This document shows, piece by piece, positions 43,610 to 55,600 of a DNA stretch of 64,000 bases (its first letter is position 1; each line of letters opens with the position of its first letter). The stretch comes from Petunia secreta (taxonomy: Eukaryota > Streptophyta > Magnoliopsida > Solanales > Solanaceae). The notes beneath the pieces were generated by a model. It was not told the origin of the DNA. It did not search any database and worked only from the letters and a program-made list of their open reading frames with translations. Location of the stretch: assembly GCA_029990175.1 (NCBI GenBank), contig JARKIP010000011.1:5766001-5830000 (forward strand). Direction: 5' to 3'. A program made the position numbers and the translations under genes.

Positions 43610-44554
43610 TGATGTAGATATGGAGATCGTGCATAAAATAATTCGTAGTTTTTGTGATGATGTAGCACCGGATGCAGAAGATGGCACGATTTTGGGGACA
43701 AAATCTTTTCAGGAAGGGGAGGATGATGCAATCCAAATTGACTGTTGCCTTTTCGAGCCATCTAGATCGTTCATGAAGATCCAGGACAAGGAGTTGCATG
43801 ATGTCTACGTTTACTTAGTGTGGCTAGAATGGAATGTAACGGAGACTACCTGGCCGAGCAAGAATAATGGGAGTTCCTCAAGCAAGCTGGCAAGTGACCG
43901 AGCCGATTCGCAGGCTATGAGGCTGGACACCAATTATGGAAGCTCAATGATCAAGCTCCAGCTCGAGGCAAAGAGTGTCCTAATTATAAATACCGGCGCC
44001 AAGCAATGAGTGACCGAAGAGTCAAGCTCGAGCCCGAGGCTGAAAGCGTCCGAACCTTGAATATTGGCGCCGAGCTGAGAAGCGATCGAAGGGCTACACT
44101 TGCATCCGATGCAGAAGAGCTCCCGAGCCCTGATACTTAGCTTCAGCACTGCGTGACCTTGTTAGATAGGCCGGCTGTGGCCGTATTTACTATTTTAGCC
44201 TTGGAGCTTCCTATATAAACCCCTTTCCGTTTCATTTGTTAGATACCTAGTCTTTGAATATTGAATATTAGCTGTGAGCTATTGTCTCCGTCGTGAGAAA
44301 CCCCGAGTGGGAACTCTTGTTATGGAACTTGTGTCTTTTGGTGGATTCTAATTGAACTTTTTCCTCTTTGATCATTCTGTTTGCAAGAGTCAGAGTATTC
44401 TTGAGGATCGTTGCTTAATATAGGTGCCTATTCACGATCTAATCGGAAGGTATCAAGACTAGTTCCTTGATATTGTTCGATTGAAGTTGAGTTTGTGTCT
44501 TACTTTTATTTTTATCTTTCCATTTTTACTTCTGCATGTGTGTTTGTTGCATCA
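43610..44554 (+). mobile_element. Probable LTR of the relic, about 945 bp
   Basis: It starts TGATG right after the purine run and ends CATCA, and is followed two to three bases later by CGGTATCAAACCC (44558-44570), which resembles a decayed primer-binding site. A TATA-like CCTATATAAACCCC lies at 44209-44222. An internal near-duplicate of about 70 bp (GGCGCCAAGC/GGCGCCGAGC) lies at 43960-44100. A second pre-PPT-like phrase with GGGGAGGATGATGC (about 43716-43730) lies inside it, so the limits may be wrong. No intact partner LTR was found on the left side. Confidence 0.4.
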
Positions 44555-44581
44555 TCTCGGTATCAAACCCGTGTTATTGCA

Positions 44582-44890
44582 TCAATCAGTTACTGAATAT
44601 TTTGTCAGTGAATGATATATAGGATTCATAGTTAAGTAGGAGGCTTTAGTGTTGTCACAATAATAATAATAAGAGGATAAAGGGAGAAATATGTGAAGAT
44701 CACGTGAGTTAGAATAACAAAGACAATAAAAAACGCAAAGACTAATCAGGGTCAATACAAAAAGGAGACGAAAAGGAGAGGGATGATTAAGAAATGCTTC
44801 AACCCAAAGTATTAATGGTGCTCTAGCATGATAGAGGAGTACGAGCATCACCAACAAAATGTCTATGCTCCAATACCATGTAGAAGTCAT
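44582..44890 (-). pseudogene. Copia integrase fragment
   Basis: The minus strand reads LLYHARAPLILWVEAFL, the well-known stretch after the catalytic Glu of Copia integrases (LLxxAxxPLxFWxEAF). The frame before it (EHRHFVGDART) is shifted by one base. Only a short fragment remains, with nothing recognisable on either side. Confidence 0.55.
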
Positions 44891-45182
44891 TAAATTAGCA
44901 GCTTACCCTAATCAGGGGTAAATTTTCTCCAATTTTTTGGAGTATATAAAAATGTAAAGTGTGACCAAGGATAATACAGTTGTTTTGACTTTTAGCATGA
45001 CTTACCAAGTTGCTAATGTTTTTATTATTTTTTTATATTTTTTGGCTTCTATAAGATCTTATGTGACTCTTAATTCTACCGTTTTACCATTAAGAAGATT
45101 ACATCCAAATCACTTTGTCTAACTCACTCTTAATGATTTTGCTCGTTAAAAGTACTACTATACAAAATGTATAATAAAGACA
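44891..45182. other. A+T-rich intergenic DNA
   Basis: No coding signal. The left edge (44879-44940) resembles 23967-24020, suggesting an LTR-like dispersed repeat. Confidence 0.4.
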
Positions 45183-45191
45183 AAAATTTCA

Positions 45192-45603
45192 GGAGAAGTG
45201 CACAAATAGCCTATTTTAGGCGCGCCATTTAGGTTTTAACTATTTAAAAATTATTTAGTTTTTAACACTATCTTGAACTTCAAATATTGGCGTCTCAACT
45301 TCAAAATTGAAGTTCAACTTCAATCCTGAAATTTTGGACTTTTGCATAGACAGTTTTCAGCTTCAAACCTGAATAATAACCTTTTTGAAGTTGGACATAG
45401 CAACTCCAAACGCATGCATATGCAAGATTCTGCATAGCAACTTTCAACTTCAAATCTGAAGATTTAGCAATTTTAAGCCTTCAACACTAGAACTTTAGAC
45501 CTCAACATAATATTCCTAATCGAAAAATGTGAACAACATTGGAGAACGGACTTGTTAATGGGCGGATAGGGCCAAAGACCCGATATAGGCTATTTCTGCC
45601 CAC
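45192..45603. mobile_element. Mutator-type MITE, 412 bp, perfect 9-bp target duplication
   Basis: The flanks AAAATTTCA (45183-45191) and AAAATTTCA (45604-45612) are identical. Both ends share AAATAGCCTAT in inverted form within the first 25 bp. The interior is made of repeated AACTTCAAA-type words (45280-45470) that can pair with each other. There is no coding capacity. The 9-bp duplication is the hallmark of Mutator-like transposition. Confidence 0.75.
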
Positions 45604-45612
45604 AAAATTTCA

Positions 45613-45753
45613 CTAGCTAAATTTTTACAAAAATTTCATGTCAAAGTTTCAATCTAATTTTTTACACTTCAATATTTAAATTTAAACATAACATATTAAT
45701 ATTAAAATTGTATTCAGATTTAGACATATAGAAGTTGTTGGCCATTATAAATA

Positions 45754-45784
<31 letters not shown>

Positions 45785-46797
45785 TTTACTTTTTAATATA
45801 TTTTTAAAAAAAACTCGTTTGTCCATCAAAATTTTGTGACTTTTTTTTTTTTTTTTTTTTTTTTTTTGGAAAATGTTCTTTGAAAATCCAAAAGCGGGTT
45901 ATTACCATTAATAAAATTTCACCTTTTTTTTAAATAGTAAAACACCTGCTTAAGAATGCGACCCAATGAAAGCATAGTTCTCCAATTTTAAATTATCAAT
46001 AGTACTCCGATCCTATATAACAAGAAAACTATAACATGTGAATAAACGACATGCCTCTATTTTATTAGCAATAGTTATGCTTCTTTCGAACAATTTGAGA
46101 AGAGTTGGAGTTGGGAATCGACCCTAGGTAGTTTTGGTAATATCAATGAATTGTATTTTTAAAGTGAAATAGGTACTGTAGTAGAGTAGACTACGAGTAG
46201 TCGAGTAGTATAAAAGTAAGAAGAAAGAGAAATTAGAACAAAGAAAAAACCATAGGAATACTGACATGCTGGGGGACAAGATGTACTGTTTTTAAAGTCT
46301 AGAAGATAGTGTGGTCACAAGTAACGAAGAAAGGACTCATCTATTCTTCCAAGTTCCAGTACCAAACAAACCTTCACTGAAGAGAAGAATTGAATTCCCA
46401 GAGGTGTATATATATATATTTGTACTATAGTAGTAGTGTTTATTTATTTATTCAGAAAGCAGCAGACCCTCTGGTAGCTTTCATTTTGGTCGACCACGTT
46501 ACAAAACGTCCCGCCAACAGTCCCAAAATTTTAAAAATTGAAAATTTCAACACTATTGCTGAGATCTTAAGATCTATTAGTTGACTTATTAAATTGCTAG
46601 GAGTGAAAGTGAAAAACATCGTAACTATTATTTCATGCAACAAATGTCACTTTCTCTGCACCAATTATTTTGTTTTTTCACTACCTTTTACTTTAAGGCA
46701 AATGATATTAGAATCCCCTTTTCACTAAAAAGCTTTTCTTTTAGAAACTACATTTCTCTTGTGTAGCATATTTTTCAAAGTGCTAAGTTGAATGTAT
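45613..46797. other. Intergenic DNA with (ATT)n and T-run microsatellites
   Basis: It contains about 10 ATT units near 45757-45785, a run of 27 T at about 45841-45867, and a short (AT)n at about 46408-46419. No credible gene. Confidence 0.7.
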
Positions 46798-48237
46798 GGA
46801 AAAGGGCCAAATTTGTCTCTCTACTATAGTTTAGGGGTTATGTTTACCCTCCGCTAAATATTTGGTGCAATCATACCCTTATCGTTACTATAGTATATAT
46901 AATTATCCCTATTTTTGACGGGCCTCCACGCTGGACGAAACGTGGCTGCCACATCAGTGACAAACCTGCCACATCAGTGCCATAGTAGAGGGGCAAATTT
47001 GGCCTTTTTCCGTTGTTTCTAAAGTCGTGTCTGAACTAAGTTTCAATACTTAGAGGAGAAGTTTCGATGCTTAGAGGAGTTATTACAAGAGAGAAAATGT
47101 GCTAAAAATGGTAGATAAGATATTTTGAGAGAAATGCGAAATTAAAATGATACTCTCTTCGGTTTGGTTCCATAAGAAAGATATACTTTTGAATTTTGTA
47201 ACTAAAATTATCTTTATTAAATATAAGATAAAAGTTTAAAAAAAATTATTTCTAAATAAATAGATATGTTCTTTTTAAAAAGACTAAAATGTAAAATATA
47301 CTACTCCTATTAAAGTGGATAAAGAGTTATTTCATGTGTTTCAATTTAAAAGATTTTTTTTTTTAATTTATCACAAAAAGTAATTTTTGCTATATATTGA
47401 CTTATTAACTTTAGTTTAATATCTTTTCCTTTAATGACATACTTTTTGTAACAGTAGAAAAAATATAGTAAGTATTAAGTTTAAAATTAAAAATTCTAGA
47501 ATTCAATCATGACACTAAGTTAGCGTTTGTCCATAAAATTAGTATCATGATTGAATTCTAGAATTTATAATTTTAAACATAATACTTTATTATATTTTTT
47601 TCTACTACTACAAAAAATATGTCATTAAAGGAAAAGATATTAAACTAAAGTTAATAAGTCAATATATAGCAAAAATTACTTTTTGTGATAAATTAAAAAA
47701 TATCTTTTGAATTGAAATACGGGAAAGAACTCTTTATCCATTTTAATAGGAGTAGCATATTTTACCTTTTAGTCTTTTTAAAAAGAACATATCTATTTAT
47801 TTAGAAATAATTTTATTTTTAAATTTTTATCTTATCTTTAATAAAGATAAGTTTAGTCACAAAATTCAAAAGTATATCTTTCTTATGGAACCAAAACGAA
47901 GAGAGTATCATTTTAATTTCGCATTTATCTCAGAATATCTTCTCTACCATTTTTAGCACATTTTTCTCTCTTATAATAACTCCTCTAAGCATCGAAACTT
48001 CTTCTCTAAGTATTGAAACTTAGTCCAGACACGATTTTAGAAACAACGAAAAAGGACCAAATTTGCCCCTCTACTATGGCACTGATGTGGCAGCCATATT
48101 TCGTCCAGCGTGAAGGCCCGTCAAAAATAGGGATAATCATGTATACTATGGTAACGGTAAGGGTATGATTGCGCCAAATATTTAACGGAGGGTAAATATA
48201 ACCCCTAAACCGTAGAGAGGCAAATTTGGCCTTTTCC
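46798..48237. mobile_element. 1.44-kb foldback element with ~700-bp arms
   Basis: The left arm (46798-47518) is repeated in inverted form on the right (about 47539-48237), leaving a loop of about 20 bases. The ends match (GGAAAAGGGCCAAATTTG against GGAAAAGGCCAAATTTG), as do the middles (TTTTTGACGGGCC, AGTTTCGATGCTTAGAGGAG) and the inner ends (AATTCTAGAATTCAATCATG). The left arm is about 22 bp longer, mainly because of a repeated CTGCCACATCAGTG segment near 46950-46980. I could not find a clear target duplication. No protein is encoded. Confidence 0.92.
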
Positions 48238-51200
48238 GTTAAATAGATATAAAGGCGATCCAAATATAGCATCAAACTTAGTTAGATACTTAGATCTATT
48301 CATTTGACGTTGCTTGTTTTTGTTTTTCCTTTCTGGAACCATCCAAATTCAAAACTCTAACTCTGGAAATATACTAGTGAAAACAATATACTCCATGTGT
48401 CGTAAGTTGGTACTCTAACCACTAAGCATGGATCTTATTAAAGTAGTATATCGTGGAAGGAAAAAAGAAAGACTTTAACAATCTGCAGAGCAAAAGAAAA
48501 GAATGTGAATTTGTCAGTATTGCATTGATATGCGTCTTCTTTTTATCTTGGAACACTTTTTATCAATTAAAATAAGCAGTTAAATAATAAACTAGAACAC
48601 GACCAATCATATTAGTACAAGATTTTACTGAAAAATAAACTTAAGATCGAGATCTAGGATCAGAAGTGAGATAATTGGATGTGAGAATTGATAAATAAAT
48701 TAAACCCCGAATAAAAATATTGTACTCCTGCTTAGTACAGTTGTCTTTGCAACATCTAAAAAGTGGGTTTTGGTATATAATTTGGACTTCCAATAAAAAG
48801 TGAAAACAAGAAGGGGAGTCTTGGAGCAACTGGTAAAGTTGTTCAAGCCTTAAAAACAGCTACGGATGCTTGCATAAGATTAGACTGCGTACATTACACC
48901 CAGTAATGGTGAAAACACTTTTGCCTTTTTAAACTTGGATGAGAATTTCATTTTAAGTAATATAACAAGTACTACCAGTTTGGCTAATAGCCAAAAGGTC
49001 AAAAATATTCTAAGGACAAGAGATTGGCTCCCATTTGTTTATAAAATTTGGGTTTGTTTGTTTATAAAATTTGGCCAATTCTAAAATCAAAATTTCAAAT
49101 TCCCAAAAACTGATTTTTGGAAAAAATATTTTTTTTCACTCACAAACTTTTAATTTTTTTAAAAGTAAAATATATATCCAAATACAACTTCAAAGTCCAA
49201 AAATTATTTTTCAACTCAACTTTAAAAACTTAAATTCTCAAGTTTCAACCAAATTTATGTCCAAATGCTAGCCAAATGTCTACAAACTCAACGTTTTTCT
49301 GGATAATAATTTGACAAATTGGCACATGGAATAATCTCCACGTTGTGCATTAGTTAAGGAGGGGTTGTTAGGTATGATTTCAAAAACCAAAAATAACTCC
49401 AAGAAGTCCACGAATGGCTGATTATGGTACCAAACTTGTACTACATCTGAAAAATAAACACATTGTATTCAACATTTGTTGACCTTCAAAACTGTATTAG
49501 ATGTAGATGCTAAAAGGAGCTATCAAGTTACTATATTTTAAACCCAACTCACTAAAATAGAAGATGTTTTCGAGGTATATTAACTAATCAACTAGAAGGA
49601 GACATTGAAGTTGTGCATTTGATATTTGGCCAAAAATGGGACAATCATAAACTTTGTTTAAATATTTTGACTAGATTTTAGGTTGACTACTTTGTTTACA
49701 AAGGCTCACCACAACTCAGAACAGTGTTACCATCAAAATAAACCATAAGTGGTGATTTTGAATATACAAACCCAATATGAATGTGAAAATTAGTTTCAAA
49801 AAAGACTAATTCCTACTAGTTAGGGCTAATAGTTGCTATTTCTAATCACAATTGAGCCTAAAACAACTCACAAATTGTTTATGCAAATCACGCACAAACT
49901 ACTCTAGTGATTATCAATTACTTTGCTAATCTAATCCTTGAAATTTGGAATCACAATCCATCCTAACAATTATTCCACCCCCCACTCCCACTTCAACCCC
50001 AAAAGAAAAAAGAAAATAAACACAAAGTAAATAGAAAGAAGAATAACAAAACATTTATGAAAAGGAGAATATATGTTCATAATTTAGCATTCAATTGCAT
50101 CCACATGAATCGAAAGTCTTGATAATAGAGTGGTATAAAAGAGAATAATTACATTAAAAGACTATACAATGCACAAAGTGGTTTAAAGAACTTCAGTTAT
50201 ATATTTTTAGTTTTAAAGTTTAATTAAAATCATTAATTATTTTTATTCTGTCCACTCCTTCTCTCAATACTATTCCTATTTCCTTTTAGGCATAGATAGG
50301 TTCATTGACTTTACCCAACTTTTTTTCTTGGGTCTTTGTCAATTCTCATCTTTTCTTTAATTGATTTTAAATCTACAAATAAAGAGCATTAACTTATAAA
50401 GCGTGAAAACAAAATGTGAGCAGTAATGTTTTAATGTCGAATCACAAAAAAGTTTAATTTAAAATTGAGCTTTTTAAACATATCACTGTCCCTTAACAAA
50501 TCATATTGGACATGTTTTGTCAGGAAGAGAGAATATTAGTAACACAATAAAGTGTGAAACAATTTTGAATAGTAGTAATATTTTAAAGTAAAATGCAAAG
50601 AAGTTGAAATTAGAAATGGAGCTTACAAAGCATTAGCTCTATGGAACACCAAGATACATTTTATCACAACGGAAGAGGGTGTTAATATATCCAAAAATAA
50701 ATCGTCAATATTCCAAAAGACGTTTGAAATTATTAGAAAGTGAGAGAAAAATGAGGAGTGGAAGTTAGAAGTTTGAACTAATGGCTCCATCCCGCTCTGA
50801 CGCTCCAATCCCCCAACCAGCCTAAACCCCCTACCCCCACAGCACCTACATCTACATGTGATGTGGTGTAGAGTGTTATATACTCCTATTCCTATCTAAA
50901 AACATTACTCACAGCTACACCATCAGTGTTCAAACAAAACCCTACCTCATACTAATTTATTTGTTGTTAAGCTCATTCATTACATTACATTACATGTCCT
51001 TGTGTTTCTATATAATCTAGCTGCTACGTGTTTAAAGTCTCCATTCTCATGGTTTGAAGTTTGAACTCGCATTAATGATGAACAACTATTTAACACAACC
51101 TTTGGTGGTAAATGGTAATATAGTCGCAATGCACCACTTGCATTCTAGTGTTTCTCTATGAATAATAGAAATCTTTTTTTTTTTTTGAGCTAAAATTGCA

Positions 51201-52007
51201 AAATCCTCGAGGATTGTTTCCATCTGTTAGATTTTATATTTGCCTCAGCTTTCGAATTAATTATTTGTGTAAGTTTTAATGCTACATTTTTTGTGGTAGG
51301 AAAATTTTGCATCTTAATTAATTTAGAAAATGTATTTTTTCTTCTTAGTTTTGAGAATGTCAATTCTGGTTGGAGGTGTTTATCCTGTTTCATTTCGAGA
51401 GAGATATCCTGTTATTGCAAGTTAATATAGGGAATTTTCCAATTTTAGAGTTTACTTTTGAGCTTTATAAGATAAATCCTCAATTATAAAAGTAAATGAA
51501 AGATATGTGTTATGTTACTGTGTTAGCATTTTAGTTTTTTCCGACAAGGTTAAAGAATTGTACTCAAATGACACGGCGTAATACCTTAGGTGAATAAGAT
51601 TTCTTGTTTTATTCAGTTATCTGTAAATAGATCTGACTTAAGGATATATCTTAAGTTTAGATGCAGATGACATTATCAACCTGATTAGTGCAATGCACAA
51701 ATTGTGAGGCTCGTTTCCAGCACAAATAATTGTGCTGTTTTGATTTTAATAAAATTCTTAGCCTCATCGCGAAAAAGGTATTCTTATCTCATCGCCACCT
51801 TCATATGTCGTACGTGTGACATATGGAGGCAGTCAGTAAAAAAATCACTATTTTGAAGTTGAAATCTGTGCACAACTGAATATGCTACGATAGTTATGAA
51901 TACGTTAATTTGCATTGTACAGAACTTTAACTTGGACACACTATTTGAACCATTTTTTACTTCTCATGATGTGAGTTGTTTTTAAATTTAAAGAAATTTT
52001 GTTGCAG
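48238..52007. other. A+T-rich intergenic DNA upstream of the A2 cyclin
   Basis: No gene or full element is recognised. There is a short direct duplication of TTTGTTTATAAAATTTGG (49036-49080). The last kilobase should hold the cyclin promoter, but I see no MSA-type AACGG cluster or certain TATA box that I would stand by. Confidence 0.5.
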
Positions 52008-52089
52008 GTTTTATTCTTCTGATGAGAAGAATACAATGATTGCTGCTTGTTCATTTAAAGCTCTAGGATTGCATAAGAATGCGATACAG
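52008..52089 (+). other. Possible non-coding 5' exon of the A2 cyclin gene
   Basis: It is bounded by a good acceptor (TTTTGTTGCAG) and a good donor (ATACAG followed by GTGATT), about 540 bp before the cyclin start. A second acceptor-like TTTCATCTTAG lies near 52594, just ahead of the ATG. A leader intron is common in plant cyclin genes. Inference from splice-like signals only. Confidence 0.4.
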
Positions 52090-52627
52090 GTGATTTCCAC
52101 TCATTCAAAAGTGCAGATGTACATTGTGCATGTGCTGTCACTTATGTTGTAATGTTACTATTTTGATGAACTCATGCCACGAAGAACTGAAGAAGAGGAC
52201 ATAAATAGTCTCACTTGATAGTTCGTTGTATAGTTGGTATCTTTGATGAAAGGATATGTTGGTTGTTAAGTTTGTCACACTTATCCTTTATTACTTCTTT
52301 TCAGATGATTCCATTTTGTTCTGTATGAATATATCGTATAATTGCATCTCTGTGTCCCGGCCAATCAAATGAGAGAAAGAAGGGGTTCTTTCGCCTAGTT
52401 CTCAAATGCAATTTTGTATTTCGCCTATTCTATCTAAAGATGTAAATCCTTTCTGTTTGAGCTCTGTTACAGGCTTGGACCTCAGTATTCTTGATATTTT
52501 TTTTAAAAGCTTCTATATCATGCCATATTCATTTCATTTATGTGTATTTTGTGGTAATGAAATGTTGGTTTTGCAATTGTAGCTTTCATCTTAGACGTGG
52601 AATTGTGTTCAACACAATTTTTGTTTG

Positions 52628-55600
52628 ATGAGGCATTCAAATATGAAAAAGGGATCTTCTCATCTTGAAGAGCGCAATATGCGAATCACACGAGCACGAG
52701 CAAGAGCAAGAGCGTTGGGTTCATCAGGAGGATTACCGCCCCTATACCCATCTATGATAAAGGAAAAGAAGCATGTACATGGAGCAGAGTCCAATAGATC
52801 AGCCTCCGATGAAAACAGACCTGCTACCTCTACTGTTGCTGCTTGTGTACAGCCTAAGAAAAGGGCTGTTCTTAAAGACATGACGAATGTTCTCAGTGAA
52901 AGCTCTCAGATGAATTGCATCAATGGAAGCAAAATTACAGTAATTTTTTTCTTCTAAGGACATCATGTCGTGTTCTCCATTTGTTAATAGAAGTGATTAG
53001 ATCATTAACTGGTGTTTTCTGCATCTTACACTGGAGGTCGTGCTTAACCTGATTCTGTCTGAAAATTACCAACAGCTTGTGGGTGATTATGTTCATCTTA
53101 TGGTGATAGGTTAAAAAGGGATTTGATAAGAGGAGCATTAAGGTGAAACCTGCTGTTTTGGTGAAAAGGTCACAGTTCCAGGAGAATGGAAAAGAGGATA
53201 TAGCTGATAAAGTAAAGAAAGTTAAGGTCGAGGAATCACAAGGACTCAGTTCGGCGGTAAATTCGGAAGAGAATGTGTTAACTCAGCTAAGTAGATTTGT
53301 CACTCCAGTGCAATGTGGTTTAGTTAATCTAATGCCTATGAACAGAAGTTCCTGTAAAGCCATCCCACTTCAGAATACAACCCAAAAAGGTTTGACGTTA
53401 TGTGTCATCATGCAAGATATAAAAGCATTGAATTTTGATTATTTGTTTATCCTTTAGCTTTTTAAACAGTTAATGTCAGCCAAAGTGCCTGCTTATATTT
53501 TGATCTAACAAATGCTGGATACTGCTCTAACTATTATAGTTGCTTTCTGTTTTGCGGTATGAATTAAAGCTAAGTTCTTTATCAAATTTTGCTGGAAAAT
53601 TTCTCATTTTTAATATGGATATTTCCATTTTCTTCTCTGCTGCAACAAGTTTATTACTACTAAATTTATGTTTGATGCTTGATGCATCAGTATCCACTAT
53701 TTTCATGAGAAGCTTACTACCTAATTCAAATCACATTTGATTCTTTAGGAGTGAACAGAGCATGCCTATTCTATGGGGACTTGGTTTTCTGTAACAAAGT
53801 AGTCCAACAGCTTGTCCTTCCTGATCTACGTCCGGCATCTCGCTATCATATTTTTTGGATTCTAATAAGAATTTCAGCACGGGCTCTAGAAAAGCTATAT
53901 ACAGTTACCTTAGGGCTACAAAATTTTACTGCAATAGATCCAGCGATAGGAAGTTCGAAAAACTATAGGGAAGAGAAACTTGTTAACGTACCTTATCATC
54001 TGCAATTACCTCTAAAATTTAATCATCTCTCATCGGGTGAAACTTTACTGATCTTACAAATGTCATATCTATTTGTACATCCTTTCTAGAAGCAGCTGAG
54101 TTATTTCCTGTTGCATCATGCAGATGAAAGAGTTTGCCAGAAACAAGGCCTTGTTAGTCTAGGAATTTCTGATATTGATTCGAGATACAAGGATCCACTA
54201 ATGTGCAGTCTGTATGCTCCTGATATTTATAACAACTTGCATGCCGTTGAGGTTCGTATGAATGTTTCTTCCATGACCGTTATTCTGCTGATATGTGATC
54301 ATGCTCAACACCTTGCCACTCTAGTTGTAAAACTAAAATTGATGTTCTGGTACCTACAATTAATGACAGTAACATGTTTTGGTTCAAGATGTCGTGATAA
54401 CACGGATAAGAACAGCTTAATATGACCCCAAACCATGGATAAACAGCCCGAAATCTTTTCACTTTTAACAAGTTTAAAAGATGTAAGTGTTATTTTCTTT
54501 TTTTGTTGAAGAACTATTATAGTTATACATTACACCCCTCTGGGGGAGGCCCTTCCCCAGACCCTGCGTGGTCGCGGGATGTTTTGTTCACCGGGCTGCC
54601 CCTTCTTTTTAAGAAATATTTATCGTTTTACTGGTGAAGCCGAACGCTCTCTTCTCCTCTTTAATGCATTGATGAATTTTTCTCTCCCACAGGTTGACCG
54701 CAGGCCTTCTGGTGATTACATGGAAAAGCTGCAGCTGGATATTAACAAGGGTATGCGAGGTATTCTGATTGATTGGCTTGTGGAGGTCAGTAAGCTTACT
54801 TTGGATGTTTACTTATCGCCTTCAATTTATACTATCTGTGAAATTATTTATTGCGCCAAAACCCGTCACTATTATTCTTTTTACATCTTATACCAAATAT
54901 CCTTTTTAGATGTCGACTATTTCTGCTTGGATGTTTTGGTTCTCTAGCCTTAGATTGGTCACTTTACTGAACATGCATTATCAAAATGTTTACTTCATAT
55001 TCAAGTGCACCATCTTGTTTAGTGTTTCCCTTTCACTTGCCTTCTCTTTTCTATTTTGAGATACTTCAGAAGATCATGTTTACCTTGACTAGAATCCTGG
55101 AATTTGAGAAACAACGTTCATTAGAATTGGCATATGTGATTAGACTTGGATAGTCTTATCAGCTACTACCCCCATACCAAAAAAAAAAAAAACCCGATTT
55201 TTTTTCATTTTTAGTCCATCTCTAAAACTTGACCTCACATGATTCCACATCTTATCAACTCACTTTGAACACTTCTTAACCAATCTCGATGCAATAATTT
55301 ATTCAAATATTTTGTTATTGAGAACTATTAAATTTAATTAGTTATACTTTATTGTGTGAATGACATATTTTAAGTATCTTCTTATCTCATTACATGTTGA
55401 GCATTGGTATGCTTCTTGCAGGTTTCTGAAGAATATAGACTGGTTCCAGACACACTTTACCTAACTGTTAATCTTATTGACCGGTTCCTAACTGAAAATT
55501 ACATTGGAAAACAAAAACTGCAACTGCTTGGAGTTACCTGCATGCTAATTGCTTCGTAAGTCCTTGTTTCTGACATTTTGACAATTTGAACATCTGGTCC

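Noticed and set aside
46798..48237. Target-site duplication for the foldback
   Set aside because: The bases next to the two ends (TGAATGTAT and GTTAAATAG) do not match well enough to claim one.
53751..54089. 112-codon open frame inside cyclin intron 2
   Set aside because: Exon 2 (ending 53389, phase 1) joins exactly to the exon at 54124 to give the expected cyclin sequence, so no exon is missing; the frame has no recognisable motif.
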